Assembly (NCBI GenBank): GCA_015956445.1
Contig: WIUZ02000002.1
Coordinates: 2,232,001 to 2,296,000 of the forward strand
Source of the DNA: Thelephora terrestris
Lineage: Eukaryota; Basidiomycota; Agaricomycetes; Thelephorales; Thelephoraceae
DNA: 64,000 nt
Direction of reading: 5' to 3'
Shown here: in pieces, positions 47,165-58,860 of the stretch
Layout of the letters: each line of letters begins with the position of its first letter
Numbering within the stretch: position 1 is the stretch's first letter
Program-made: the position numbers and the translations under genes
Notes under the pieces: model-generated
Told to the model about the DNA's origin: nothing
What the model saw: only the letters and a program-made list of their open reading frames with translations
The model's database searches: none

Positions 47165-49317
47165 ATCCAGCAGGCGGGAAGAAAAGTATTTGCTCTGGGT
47201 GCCAGGAACTTGCCCGGACGATTGAGGTGTACGGTGTGCAGGACTAGGGCGGGGTGAGTGGCAATCCGGTGTGGCGTGGGGTGACGGGAAGAAACGATGT
47301 GCGAAATGCAAAGCGGAGATGGCACGTGGGATGCCTGTACTAGTCAGAAGGCGTTGTAGGTCGCCTTGGTGCTGTGGTTGGGATGGCATGTTGAGGTTGT
47401 TGGTGGCCAGTGGGAATGGCGACGCTAGAACATAAGAAATAGATCGTTGTTTCCAAAGACTCGCCGGGTTCGACGCATACCGCGAGCTGATCTCAAGCTG
47501 TTTGGGTATTGGATGGGCTGCGAGAAATATTGAGCGATTTTCATGCGAGAAGGAATTGCGAGGGCTGTAGTTTCTTGGGCTCACCAATCTTCCCTTCCTC
47601 GATCTTTCCGACAGCAGTTGCAGTCAACGTGAACCGACGCAAAGTGCGGAGCTTCGACGTTTGACCCCTAACGTTCCAAAGTACAGCCTGCAAACACAAC
47701 ATCGATTTTAGCACAGATGGAGGGAAGTTTAAAAGGTGTACAGAACATACAACCCGTTTGCTTTCTCATGCGGCTTGAACTCTACCACAAATCGGCCCTC
47801 TCAAAATTCGCCGTGCCTGTCAACTTGGAGAGACAGACTCGGTAACACATGCAAATGTTGTTTGGGTGAGACGAGGGTGGACGTAGGGGAGCCGTTGTTT
47901 GGACGGCGCGAGGTAGACGTACGTGGGAGTGACAAATCATCAGCAAAACCGATCGGCCGCTGTGAGGCGCTGTGAGTGCTGTGACGGCCGATCCTCACAG
48001 CTTCATGGCACCCCTCCACAGAATCTGTCACAGCAACACAGCACTTGTTCACAGTGCCAGAATTCGAGCAACTACTACATTTCTGTCACACTGTGCTTGA
48101 AATCATTGGATCCACCGGATTTCAGTTGGGGTTGGAAAATGATTATATTGTTTTAAGATATATGTTTTAGGTGTACACGACAGAAGTACCGAGCATAAGA
48201 ATATGGAAACATCAGTAGAATGGGGTGTTGGTACGTGGTTCAGATGATGGGTACTACCCTAGCTTGGTTCTGTGCAAGGAGAGGTAGGTGAGAACATGAG
48301 AGATGGCAACCAGTGAATGTTGGTTAGCCAAAAAAAAGCGTTGAGAATTCTCCCGTGGAAAGGGATGACGCAAGGTGGATGTGTCGCGGGTGCAGGCACG
48401 GGTGGGTTGACTGGGGGTGGGGGCGGCAATCCGTGTGCGCAGTTGATGGAGGGACAGGTCGTATATATTGGGCGTTGGGTGTTGGCATTAGGGGAGCAAG
48501 AAAGTTGCCTGCTATTTATGATAAATAAACGTGGCAGATCAATGAAGGAAATACTCGCACCAAATCTCGCCCAAATGCCGTGGCCCTGCGGTGCGCGGGT
48601 GAAGGCCGTTCGCGGTGGTGAGTCATGAACGGCATGTCCTCGCAATCTGTCGTCATTGAGAGAGGAGGGAGACACAAAGGACTTGTGTGCAGCCCCGGAG
48701 AAAGTTGCGAGCAGGGCCAGGGCTGATGCGGGGGAGGAAAAGTGGTGGGAATAAGGGACTTAGCAAGGACGGAACGAAAAGAGTTCCGAAGTCAAAATTC
48801 TCACGGGCCAGTAATTTCCGACCTGCCTGCCAGGCAGACGCACAGCGGGCCAGCCTGGGCCAGCACCCCAGATGCCCAGCGGACGCCCACAGCGCGACAA
48901 CGATCGAACGAATTTAAACGCCCGCCTCAGCACCACAGCAGCCGATCGGTTTTGCTGATGATGACCAGGTCTTCAGCGACATGTTGGCCTACTCTGGCCT
49001 ACCAGAGGGAGGTTGAAGGTTCGGGAGTCTAACGGCCAGCCATACACTGTCCAGAACGTTCGTGCGGATTTTCACGGCGAAGTCAGGTCCTCATTGGGTG
49101 TCTATCCGTAGGATTTACCCACTGCACACTCGAATCCAGACGAATATTCATGGACTTATAAGGGAGGTGTAGGGACCCCGACCGCTTCATTGGGTCAGGA
49201 ACCCCGCAACTAGCACCCTTGTACGACAGATATTATAATATCTAGTGCTACGGATACTAATAGTCACCACTACCGAGGGAAGTATTTGGAATGAGCTGTA
49301 TTTGATAACTCTGGGTG
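47165..49317. other. Intergenic region upstream of the F-box gene
   Basis: No gene is firmly supported. Frames at 48259-48675 (minus) and 48317-48628 (plus) overlap each other and lack motifs. The first 400 bases are the likely promoter and 5' UTR of the F-box gene. Confidence 0.4.
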
Positions 49318-49368
49318 GATATGTTGAAATCTACCGAAAAAATATCTCTCAAGCTACAACTCGCGAAC
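49318..49368. repeat. 51-bp dispersed repeat, copy 2
   Basis: Partner of 45080-45130, same orientation. Both lie in gene-poor DNA. Confidence 0.85.
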
Positions 49369-49551
49369 GTATCTGGGTCGTCATGAGGCCGGTGTAAGGT
49401 TGATTGTAGGCGGGAACCTTTGATTTAGCTCCGTTCCATTGGGCATCTGGTTCCGACACGGAAAGGAAAGAAATCAGACACTCAGAACTTACATTACTAT
49501 CAGGCAATTATGCGAGCACTCACCTCTTCTTCGCCATCGGCGAAAACTAAC

Positions 49552-50310
49552 TCAAAGTCGTTTTGTGAGACAGGGGTCCGCGGTTACGGGAGTGAGGCGA
49601 CGGGAGCGAACGGCAGTGTCGAAGCGATGGGGCACCGTGGACATACAACGAAGATCCTGATCCTCGCCCCTCTGATCATCTCCCGAGCCCTGACAGCCTG
49701 GTCTGGGCACCTGGTTCTTGGTATTCATGTACGTGGACGATCGACGGATGGAAAGAAATGAGGGTTTGTGAGCAGGAGACTTTTCCTTGGAGGAATTGCG
49801 GTACTCCGCGGCATGTCTGGAGAGATCGGAATCCGTGTTGCTGGGAACGTACTTGTTGAGTTTTGTGGCAACCGGGGCGAAGGAATTGAAGGCTGTAAAT
49901 ATGTCGTCAGTAAGGAAACACTCTCTGAGGCAAGAGATTATGTTGTCGCGTCCGAGACTTCTGGAAGGGCCGTGAGGTTGGTGACATTCTCGAGCTGCTG
50001 ATGGTAGGCAAACGACTGCATTATGCTGTGAGTAGATGGGATGGTAACGAGTCCAGAGACTGTTTGAACGCGAGATAAGAGAGAACATGTTAGTAAATGG
50101 CTCAAAATGCGAGAAACTGGAGGAGGAAGTCGTGTACTCCTTGAAGCTTGAAGCCTCAAGAGGTGTTCTGGGTTCCATTCTGTGAGAAAACCATCTTCGT
50201 GAGTGGAGTTGTTCCAGGTCTCTACGTTTGTATGAGAGAGAAGAGTTCTGCTGTGAGCGCGCGAGAGCGGGGAGTGAGACCTGTTGTTGAGCGGTTGTTG
50301 ACTCGTCCAA
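49552..50310 (-). CDS. Unrecognised open frame, possibly a gene
   Basis: An uninterrupted 252-codon minus-strand frame, rich in Ser, Arg and Gln, with no domain, membrane segment or signal peptide that I can see. Length alone is the argument. A competing minus frame (50222-50584) starts MALRCGLYPPAIGLVCLST, which looks more like a signal peptide and could be the true first exon of a spliced gene. Treat as tentative. Confidence 0.25.
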   Translation of the reverse strand: MDESTTAQQQVSLPALARSQQNSSLSYKRRDLEQLHSRRWFSHRMEPRTPLEASSFKEYTTSSSSFSHFEPFTNMFSLISRSNSLWTRYHPIYSQHNAVVCLPSAARECHQPHGPSRSLGRDNIISCLRECFLTDDIFTAFNSFAPVATKLNKYVPSNTDSDLSRHAAEYRNSSKEKSPAHKPSFLSIRRSSTYMNTKNQVPRPGCQGSGDDQRGEDQDLRCMSTVPHRFDTAVRSRRLTPVTADPCLTKRL

Positions 50311-50939
50311 GGGCGGAGGAAGCCTGACGCCGAGTGCCGCCCGCCTGTGGGTTCGGATTGGAAGAGAGAGTGACGGACTGGGGCAAACAAATCAGGGATA
50401 CAATCCGATCATGGCCTTCAGCTTCAACTTCCGCTTGAGTCCAGGTATCCGATTCGCTAGCTAATCGTCCGATCGTCAATCGGATCGAGCCGGTCGGGAA
50501 AGTGTCGGGAAGCCTGAAGGTGCTGTAGGTTGAGAGACAGACAAGTCCGATAGCAGGAGGGTAGAGGCCACAACGGAGCGCCATCGTGGCACATTCTCCC
50601 CAATGGGATTACGACGCTAGCTGGTCTGATCCCCTTTAGATGTGAGGTAAATTCAACTCATATTCCCTATCGATCGGAAATCATACAACCATCATCCGGA
50701 TCCCTGGACACATCTCGGTGATCGTCGTTTTCTCTGTATCACTAGGCTAGTACCAAGTATGTATGTACATCGAACGGGAAGCATACAAACAGGTGAACCA
50801 GGTCTTATCAACTGGTTTCGTGATCAGCAATGCGTTTTCCAAATGTGCGGGGCATCTGAATGTCGTATGGCAAGACCCACACGAGCCTAACGGTTGTCTC
50901 AATATCAGTCATTTAAGTTATGCTTGAGTAAACAGCTTA

Positions 50940-52335
50940 CCAGACCGAACAAAGGGCCACAAAAATGATTCCTCGTAAGATATTCTGCCAAGCGATCAGC
51001 CGACACATCCGAAGGTCAGACAAACGCTTAAACTCCATACCGAACTGAGAAACACTACCAAACCTTCAAGCCGGTAGGGGTCGCCGTCGTCGATGGCTCC
51101 TTCCCAGACCCGAACTGCTGTCTCCCTCCCACGACCGTGGGTTCCTGTCACAAGAACATGCGTTCTCCCGGGATAAGCAAAGAATGCCTCTTGGACTGTC
51201 AGATCGCGTATCAAAACGACGGAAAGACTGGCTTGAACGCACTAAAACGGGAACGAGTTCATCCCCTAGAAATAAACGTCATAACACCCTAAGCTATGAA
51301 TCAAAGAGGGAACTTGCCTTCGTATCTCAAGGTCTGTGTGATCACTGGGGGCGTTCCATCTGTAACATATGCTGCCCCCGAAGGTCCACCGAACATTATT
51401 GATCCATTCGCATCGAAGAGGACAGAAGTTGGGACGGATTCAGAGGTGCTGACATCAACCGTGTAGTTTCTCTGCTGGTTGCTCAATGTGTAGCATTCGA
51501 ACCCGTCGGCAAACTTCGACAATACTATGAGCCGTTCGTCTAGAGATAGTGCACTCCCCCCACTACTGCAAATCAGAGCGTGGTCAACGGCTGCGTTGAA
51601 GACGCACAGTTTTCCCCCGCTGGGTTTTATCTCCCATACTATAGACAGATCCTTTGTATTCCAACAACTAAATGAGGTCCGTCAGAGGTGGGAAAGTGAT
51701 AGACTGGTTGACGCACACCACACCGTGATCAACGTAGGTCACGACCAGATGAGTGTTGATTGTGAAAAAGTGAGCTGATGTCGCTCGAGAGGTAAGAGTG
51801 GATCCCCTGTTGTTCGGAAGTTCTCGCTTTGGAGGGTGGGGTAGGGGAAGCTTCGTCTTCCAACTTGCGTTCGAGTTTGCCATTTGATAGCGAATTAAGT
51901 ACACATCCTCCCCTGACCCGACGGCGAGGATGTCGTCCAAAAAACTGTGAGCGATACAAGCTATTGGACCGTCCGTAGTATCCGTCCATGTCCGAGAATC
52001 AGATTCCTATTTGCGTCTTAGAGGTGCAATTTACGCCCTCATTACAGAGTTTCACTGACCTTGGTCGGAGGTAACAGCAGGGTATGCACATCTCCGCTCT
52101 CAAAACCACAGTACAGAATCCTCTTGTTAAGCGGGTGCCAGGCAATCGAGGTCAAAGGGGAAAGATCGACGAATCTCGAGAGAGGGACCCAACCCCGGAC
52201 CATCTTCGCATAGACTATGAGTGTGCCATTTTCGCTCCCGGCGGCGAGGTAATTGCCATCGGGGGAAAATGCCATAGCCATGATTGAACTATCGTGTCCC
52301 TCCAAGCTTGTCTTGTATCTGTAGTGAGGTTGCAT
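50940..52335 (-). CDS. WD40-repeat-like protein
   Basis: Exon 1 (52335-52060, 92 codons) begins MQPHYRYKTSLEGHDSSIMA and carries a WD40 blade (FSPDGNYLAAGSENGTLIVY) and a second (SIAWHPLNKRILYCGFESGD). Exon 2 (52006-51717) continues with IACIAHSFLDDILAVGSGED. Exon 3 starts at 51667 (CWNTKDLSIVWEIKPSGG) and runs to about 51308 (TQTLRYEG). A fourth exon covers about 51230-51062 (LIRDLTVQEAFFAYPG, then VRVWEGAIDDGDP). The exon 3 to 4 border is uncertain; a GC donor (AG|GCAAGT) is possible. The end is unclear, perhaps a short hydrophobic tail near 50990-50945. WD40 propellers are protein-binding platforms; the partner is unknown. A related gene starts at 63854. Confidence 0.72.
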
Positions 52336-52479
52336 TAATGAGCAGATCTTATCTCAACTGGTGTTCGGTGGAATGAGGACACGCCAAAGCGAGTATTACT
52401 ATAAATAAAAGAAAAAGATTTCGCGTGACCAACATCAGGTGACTTCACAACATGGTTACTCTACAGTCTACTCATCTAC

Positions 52480-53435
52480 TCAAGCCCGCCCGTCTCCCAT
52501 GCGCGCTGCCATACGCGCCTTCCTGGAGATCATATACACCAGGAAGACAAGCGCGAGCGTACTGACTACGTCTACAGTTACCGACACCCCATGATTGGAT
52601 TCCAGAAATCTCAGCTGGACGGAGAGATGTGCCAACCCAAAGTCAACGTGTCGTCTGAGGATGGCGGTTACGATGTAGGTCTGGATAGATGTGGGTTGGG
52701 GAAGTTCCTTGACGATGGCTATCATCGCGCCAGTGATAACGCCGTACGCCATGAAACGTATAAACGCGAGTGAAATGAGGAACTCCACCCGGTAATGAGT
52801 TCTGTTTCTGGTGTCGAGCTAGCATGATTGTGAGGAGGTGAAAGACCCCAGTGCGCAGATTCTCACACCTTGGTTGAGTTATGGGGTTGAGCATTTTGGG
52901 TACCCTGGAAGAAATCATGAAAGCCGTTCAAAACCACGTCCGGCCTGACGACTTACATGACGAGAAGCTGTTGGTCCGCGGGCGTGCCACGATGGAGGAT
53001 TCTCACCAAAGCTGTAAATCCACTGCGGCCACGCATCAGAAGAGACACCGGCTGGAGCCTATGCATACTCACCCTTTTCTCTATGAAGGCCAACAGGATC
53101 CTTTGTTGCCCCGACGAGACCTTGTGGTGTCTTGGAAGTCCGAAGAGGGGTTCCAGCTCATAGATTTGCGTTCCTTCGTCAGCTGCATGTCGGAGGATGT
53201 AATCAATGACGGCATTGTGTACAGCATCTTTGGCGGTTCCCATGACTGTTACAATATCCTTGTGAACCTGAGAGAGTCCTCGTATCTGTCTGAGTTGGTG
53301 AGAAGGGGAGAAAGGACAAACCAGATTTCTTGATGCAGTAAGAAGGCGATGGGCTGCCCGATCGATCTCGTCGACTGGAAGGCCAGCCTGGTGAACGTCT
53401 GGATTCAGCTGAACAAGTTGATAAAAACAGCACAT
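52480..53435 (-). CDS. Hypothetical spliced gene with membrane segments
   Basis: Two protein-like minus-strand stretches may be exons of one gene. The first is 53435-52953 (contains DIVTVMGTAKDAVHNAVIDY and many basic residues). The second is 52788-52480 (MEFLISLAFIRFMAYGVITG, then VSVTVDVVSTLALVFLVYMI), with two hydrophobic helices and a basic tail ending KARMAARMGD. I do not recognise a family, and the splice borders are not settled. It lies directly upstream of the WD40 gene on the same strand. Confidence 0.3.
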
Positions 53436-54566
53436 ACCCCCTGGCCCAGACCGAGAATATAACTCTCAACCTGCTCAAGATCGCCGCGAGAGAGATAATG
53501 CTACAAGAGTATACGTCTCTTTGAGTCGAGAAGAGCTAAGAACAAAGACCAAGACGCACCAAATCGGCGAGAGGCACGCGATCAAGCAGACGGGACTGTC
53601 AGAGTGGGGTGGGTGTATGTGATGGGATCGAGCTGAGCCGGACGAACGCGAAGATAGACGAACCATAAGGGCTGAACTTTTTTTCTTAGAAATACCCTAT
53701 CGCACCGTTAGTGAAAGAAGACGTAAGTACTGCATGCGCGCACTTTGAGTAGTTTGACATCTGGTCCGTCCGAGCCATCAACGACCATGACAGCGTTGTT
53801 CTGTGCATAGGTAGTGAGAACGTAGCAGACCTAACGACTGCAGACTCACCTCATTTTCCTGATGGGGAGCGACAGGACCAACCGCAGTAGTGTCGTGCTA
53901 GCTCCATTGGTAAGTGGAAACCTTCTACGGAATCAAGCGGAAGGAGGACCGACAGGCTGAAGTGGTGGAGTTGGGGGGCTGTCGAGATCCACAAGAATGG
54001 GGGAGGTGGTGGAATCAGCCGCCGTCGCGGTATCGCAGACACTTTGGAAGGGAGAGCCGTTTCGAGACATATTGAAGGTTGGTAAACAGATGCGAAGGCA
54101 CGAGCTTAAAGGCGAGATGAGAGGTCCTCGTGCCGTGGTGAGTTGACGCGTATACTGCTTTTAATCTTGGGACAATCGCATTGCGGTGCGAGGTGATGAG
54201 ACAACTTACATTTTGGGCAACCGAAATGTGCGCCAGGGACATCAAAACTAGGTTTTTTTGTCTGCGGTTGGGTGCAACAGCGCCATTTTTGGAGACACCG
54301 CCTAAAAGATCCCGAGATGAAGCGATGTAAGATCGCCGTCCCGTTTTGGGGTATCAGCGGCAGATTGATGCAGATACATGATCAATTGATACCTCGAGGC
54401 GACAGGGAACTTCATTCTGCTCCGCATTGGGATCATTATGTAAGTAATTACGACATCTCAGTGAGCGATAAAAGGAAACCAAATCGCGCGGGCAAATAGC
54501 GCGGGCAATTGTCACTATCGTTTGGTTCTTGTCGGAAGTTCGTATGTGTCCATGTGCTACAGAAAC
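53436..54566. other. Unassigned region downstream of the transposase
   Basis: No gene is supported. It may contain the right-hand (3') terminal region of the CACTA element, but I found no convincing CACTA-type terminus. Confidence 0.4.
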
Positions 54567-57500
54567 TCAGCACAGTCCAAGACATCGAAGGGGGACGAAA
54601 CTACATGCCTTGTTGAGGGGAAGTACGTGGAAATGTTCGCTCTCCCGTCGGTCGAAGAACGTCCTTGCAAAGTGTGAAATGATTTCATCAACTCCCACCA
54701 CATGAATGGCAACGGCCTGGTTCCAACATAGAAATCCACCAGCAAACCCGAACTGTCGATATCTCCATTGAGCATCCTCATCTTCAACCACTGCCCACTC
54801 CTGGACCACCAAGAGGATGACGCTCTTGGGGCCTGGGTCACCTACGTCAAGGGTGGGAGTGGGATATGACAAGGAAAAAATTGCCTCGATCCTTCCAGCC
54901 CGATGCGAGGAACCGCCGGCTCTCCGGAAAATGACATTACTATCGCGACGAAGAGCCTTTTCACTGGCAAAGATTACTCCTCGGATGGAAATCTTGTCCA
55001 ACCTAAGCGCGGTGCGTGGGACAGACCAGGAACCTGAATAACTCGTATACCTGTCTGTGGAGTGCTTTCTGTTCAGAAAACGAGCAACTGCTGCGCGGGT
55101 ATCGTCAGCGAGTTCAACAGGCTTGGGGGGTTTGGTGGTGGGGTGATGAGTTTCATCTGCCAACCGAGTTCCCCTATGGTCCTCATCAGCAACCTTGTGG
55201 AATGCATCAAGCAATGGTTTGATTTGAGGGAGGTTGGCGTTAGTTAGGATCCCTTGAAGGTTTGAACTACGGCAAACACTCATGGTGAAAGTAGCTTCGA
55301 GTTCCCCTGCGTCGAAGTGAGGACCACACCATCCTAGACATACTACGGATGCTCGTACCAGACTTGTTGTTGACATTTTGCATTCCCAGAACCTCGAGGA
55401 ACCGTTCACCGCCGAATGCTTGAACAGCGTGTGTTGGACCGAATAACCGCAAGAAGTCCCCGGTATGAAGCGCAGCATGATGAATGGGCTGAATCTTGTT
55501 TCCCTTGAAGAGTGTCTTCATCTCAGTCAGATAACGTGTGATTAATTGTTCGTGATCCTCGACCATTTGGAGCGTGATCGACCGTTGGGTTGCGAGTTGG
55601 ATTGCCGATGTCAGGTCCATAAAATTGCAGAGGAGGTCGAATCGTCGATCAGCGAGGCTGCCCCAGAGACGGTTGAGGGTAAAAGGGAGATGGATCGTGC
55701 AAACGACCATCCATTGGTCTGCTGTGAGCTTTCCCCGGGCAGCAGTACCCCAATTTGGGGGCGCTGGACTCATCCATGATGGCAGTTCCGTTAACCTCAT
55801 GTCTTCCCACACCGCTTCCATTACGTCCCGTCCAAGGGCTGCTCCGCCGGTTGGCCTGCTTTCTGCGGCCTCAGGTCGGGGTATAGTGTCTTCGCGCTCA
55901 AAGTTCGCATTTCAGCTCAACGTGAATGGGTCAAGGCGCAGCGGGGAACTCAACTGACCCATTCTTTGAGCCTCGTAAGCAAGTCACTCTTGTGTCCCTC
56001 TGTATCCAATCCCCGGTCCTGGCACATTGTACGGAGAATTTTGAGGTTGACCCGATCGACGAATGTACTGCCATCCTTGTAGGCCTCAAATATCCCAACT
56101 GCTTTCGCGTGCTTCTCTTGGAATTGAGGACGGTTATCGGTTCCAACTTCGTCATTCAAGGCTTGCTCGTCTTCTGGGCCCGCGTGTTTATGAAACACAA
56201 TGGCGTCGGGAGGCGTCTGGGCCCTCTGCAGAACATGGGTTGGTGTCACAAATGGGTAGCAGTGAGGTGAACGATAACCCACCCACTGCAAAATTTCTTT
56301 TGCGAGGGTAAACTTGCTGCCCACATAACGCAAACTGTTGTCAAAGCAAATATGCCATAAAACCTGCTTGGGCGTGTTTTTTGCTGAAAGAAGTTCCAGA
56401 AGATTGCCAGGGTTATTTCGGATGACGTCCAGCCAATGCTTCAAAACGCCATCGCGCGGTCGGGAAGGGGATTTGGAAAATGACAGAGCACTCGCATCGC
56501 CGCCGTCGATCGACAAATCGATACCCAAAACCCGGCGGCAGTGAGTTTGGTACAGCCCCAAGAACGCGGCGTGCATCTGATCGACAACCGAGTAGAGGAT
56601 GGGGTTCCAGTAGGGGAGTTCCAGAAGTGCGGACCATCGAACACCGTAAAGCTTGAAAACCCTCTCTCTCTCTCTCTCGCTCTTGCAGTCCCTCCACTGG
56701 CGTGCCCACACGATGTGTTCGTGTAGATGGCGTGCGGGCCAGGTATGCTTCAAAAGGTTCTCAATGTCCTGTATGGGCAACCGGCAGAACGTGCAGAAAA
56801 ACTGCGAGTTTACACTGCCAAACCCAGCCATTTGTCGAGCTGCGAGCATGTCGCAGACGAGCGGAATCGCCGCACCTTTTACGAACCGGCCGAAAGGATG
56901 TCGTGCGGTGGAGGTAAAAAATACCCCCTTCCAGAATTCCAGGAGCTCCTTGACCAGTAGAACAAGGACGTGGTTGATCTGCTCCAGGGAAGGTTTCGAG
57001 GGACCAGGGATGACGCCTGCAAGATACATATTCTTGTATTTGTACCGTTCGCTTTCAGGAAGGTTGAGGAGGACCAAGTAAATCGCCGTGGAGCTGATCG
57101 ATTGCTTTGCTTCAAGATTTCCGAGGGGATGAAAACTGTCTGCCCCGATGCTAAATGCGTAGCGGCCTTCGGTTCCTCGCTCGGAAAAAAAGGGTAAATC
57201 ATCGACATCGTCCCGGAAATTTTGGAAGACAACAGAATCCCATATATCTGCTGTACGCCCTGTAGGGGGGCGTCGCGGAGCGGCGTCGATGACCTCCTCC
57301 ACACCGGGTCGTGAAAGCAACCTCCCCACCCATTCTTTTAAACTCTGATGAACATATTTGCGGCGGGGAACCAGAGTCACCTTTCCCCCAACATCTCGTT
57401 CCGTCCACAGTGGAACGTTGCAAGGGGGACTAGTTGGGGTGGGGCGGTGTGTACACGTTTTGAGATCAGGTTCCGTGGGGGGTGGTGTCCCAGTGTATTC

Positions 57501-58453
57501 ATATAGGGCGTAGCAAGATGGACATTGAAGATATGATGTGGTGCGGGGGTTCAGATCGATATGGCCGACGATCGTTCTTGGGTCGTTCGGAATGAGCTGA
57601 GTAATGTTTTCGTCGGTTGAAGCCGCTGATAGAACTGAGCGAATTCCAGCGATCATGACCTGAGTTGCCCGCCGAGGGACTCGAAAGAACAAGTGGAGGA
57701 TGAGGACCGTCAGGTATACAGCTGCGATGATTGGATTCTTTGGGGCTGATATCCGAAGATAAACATCTTGATTGCGGCACATTTAGTTAGCGCTGACGAT
57801 GAGCACCAAAACGGCTCACCAGAATCAACAACTGCGTAACCGCTGTAGCTCGCAATGGAGCCAAGCCTCTGTCGATTCCACTCCTGCTCCTTGTGTTGTC
57901 GCATCGCGCGCAGACCTTCTATAACCCTATCTTCCAACCTCTCTTCGGCGTCGTCCATTGGGTCGAGTTCTTGGATATGAGTAAGGATTTCACTCAGCCT
58001 ACGCTCGTTTTCCAAGTACGCGGTGTTTGTGTAGTCTGCAGGGTCGAGTGCGTGAGGGCCGTAGTTGGAAAATTGGGCCTCAGGGTGGTTCGTGTGCATG
58101 AATTCCTGCCATGGACCAGGCTTTTCGACGAAGACCAATCGCTTGTCGGTCGGAGACCACGAAATTCTGTCCCCGATTTCTGATTCCAGTTTAAATAACT
58201 CTTCACGAAGCGGGTCAGGAGATTGATGAGCGGGTCCGGTGGTGGTTATGATGGGAGTTATTGAGTCGTCCAAGGCGTGGAAAGCAGCGAACCTTGCGAT
58301 ATTATCGAGGTTTTCGGCTCTGGAATCCTCCTGAAGATGACGCCGCGCTGTTGTGGAGGGGAGACGAATACCTGCACCCTCATATCGGCCACTCTGGGGG
58401 TTGTACACTGTGCAATAAGTTTTACAGCGACAGATCGTCGACCGAGTCATCAA
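54567..58453 (-). CDS. CACTA-type (Tnp2 family) transposase
   Basis: Four exons (58453-57820, 57745-55959, 55869-55359, 55306-54567) join in frame to 1223 aa. The N-terminus begins with a Cys-containing block (ICRCKTYCTVYNPQSGRY). The central part has the Tnp2/Transposase_21 signature: FGSVNSQFFCTFCRLPIQDI with a CxxC pair, then RWSALLELPYWNPILYSVVD and MHAAFLGLYQTHCRRVLGID. A SAP-like helix-loop-helix follows (VNLKILRTMCQDRGLDTEGH). The last third has the DUF4218-like tail (KLTADQWMVVCTIHLPF, HHAALHTGDFLRLFGP). Fungal copies of this family are usually 1000-1250 aa, so this one looks full length and unbroken. It cuts and moves EnSpm/CACTA DNA transposons. Confidence 0.88.
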
Positions 58454-58860
58454 ACTGTCTTCCGGAGATGGTTAGTAGGGTATTGGCATGGGATAACGAG
58501 TCTGACCCAAGGCTAGTGTTCGTGATTTTGCGAGCGTTTGGTAGATTCTGAGTGAGAAATTTTCGGGAGATCCTTCAAGTCTGAGATCTGAGACCTGAGG
58601 TTTCGGCACGTCGTTGAGACCGGAACCCGATGGATCCTCTCGCGCGACTCATGGAGTGGATCTTCCGAACCTGGTAGATTTTCCCGAAATTTTCCCCTGC
58701 GGCGATATAACAGAGTTACATTTGGTATTTACTCCAAAGTCACCGATATCACTGCGCCTCCGCTTCGTATTCATCCGCACCGTCATCACCGCCATCCCAG
58801 TTGTTCAATGCCAGCCTAATATCAGGGTGAGAACAGTGAGCATCGAAGTTAAATATGCAC

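Noticed and set aside
48259-48675. 138-codon minus-strand frame as a gene
   Set aside because: It overlaps a plus-strand frame of similar length; neither has motifs, splice support or a homologue I recognise.
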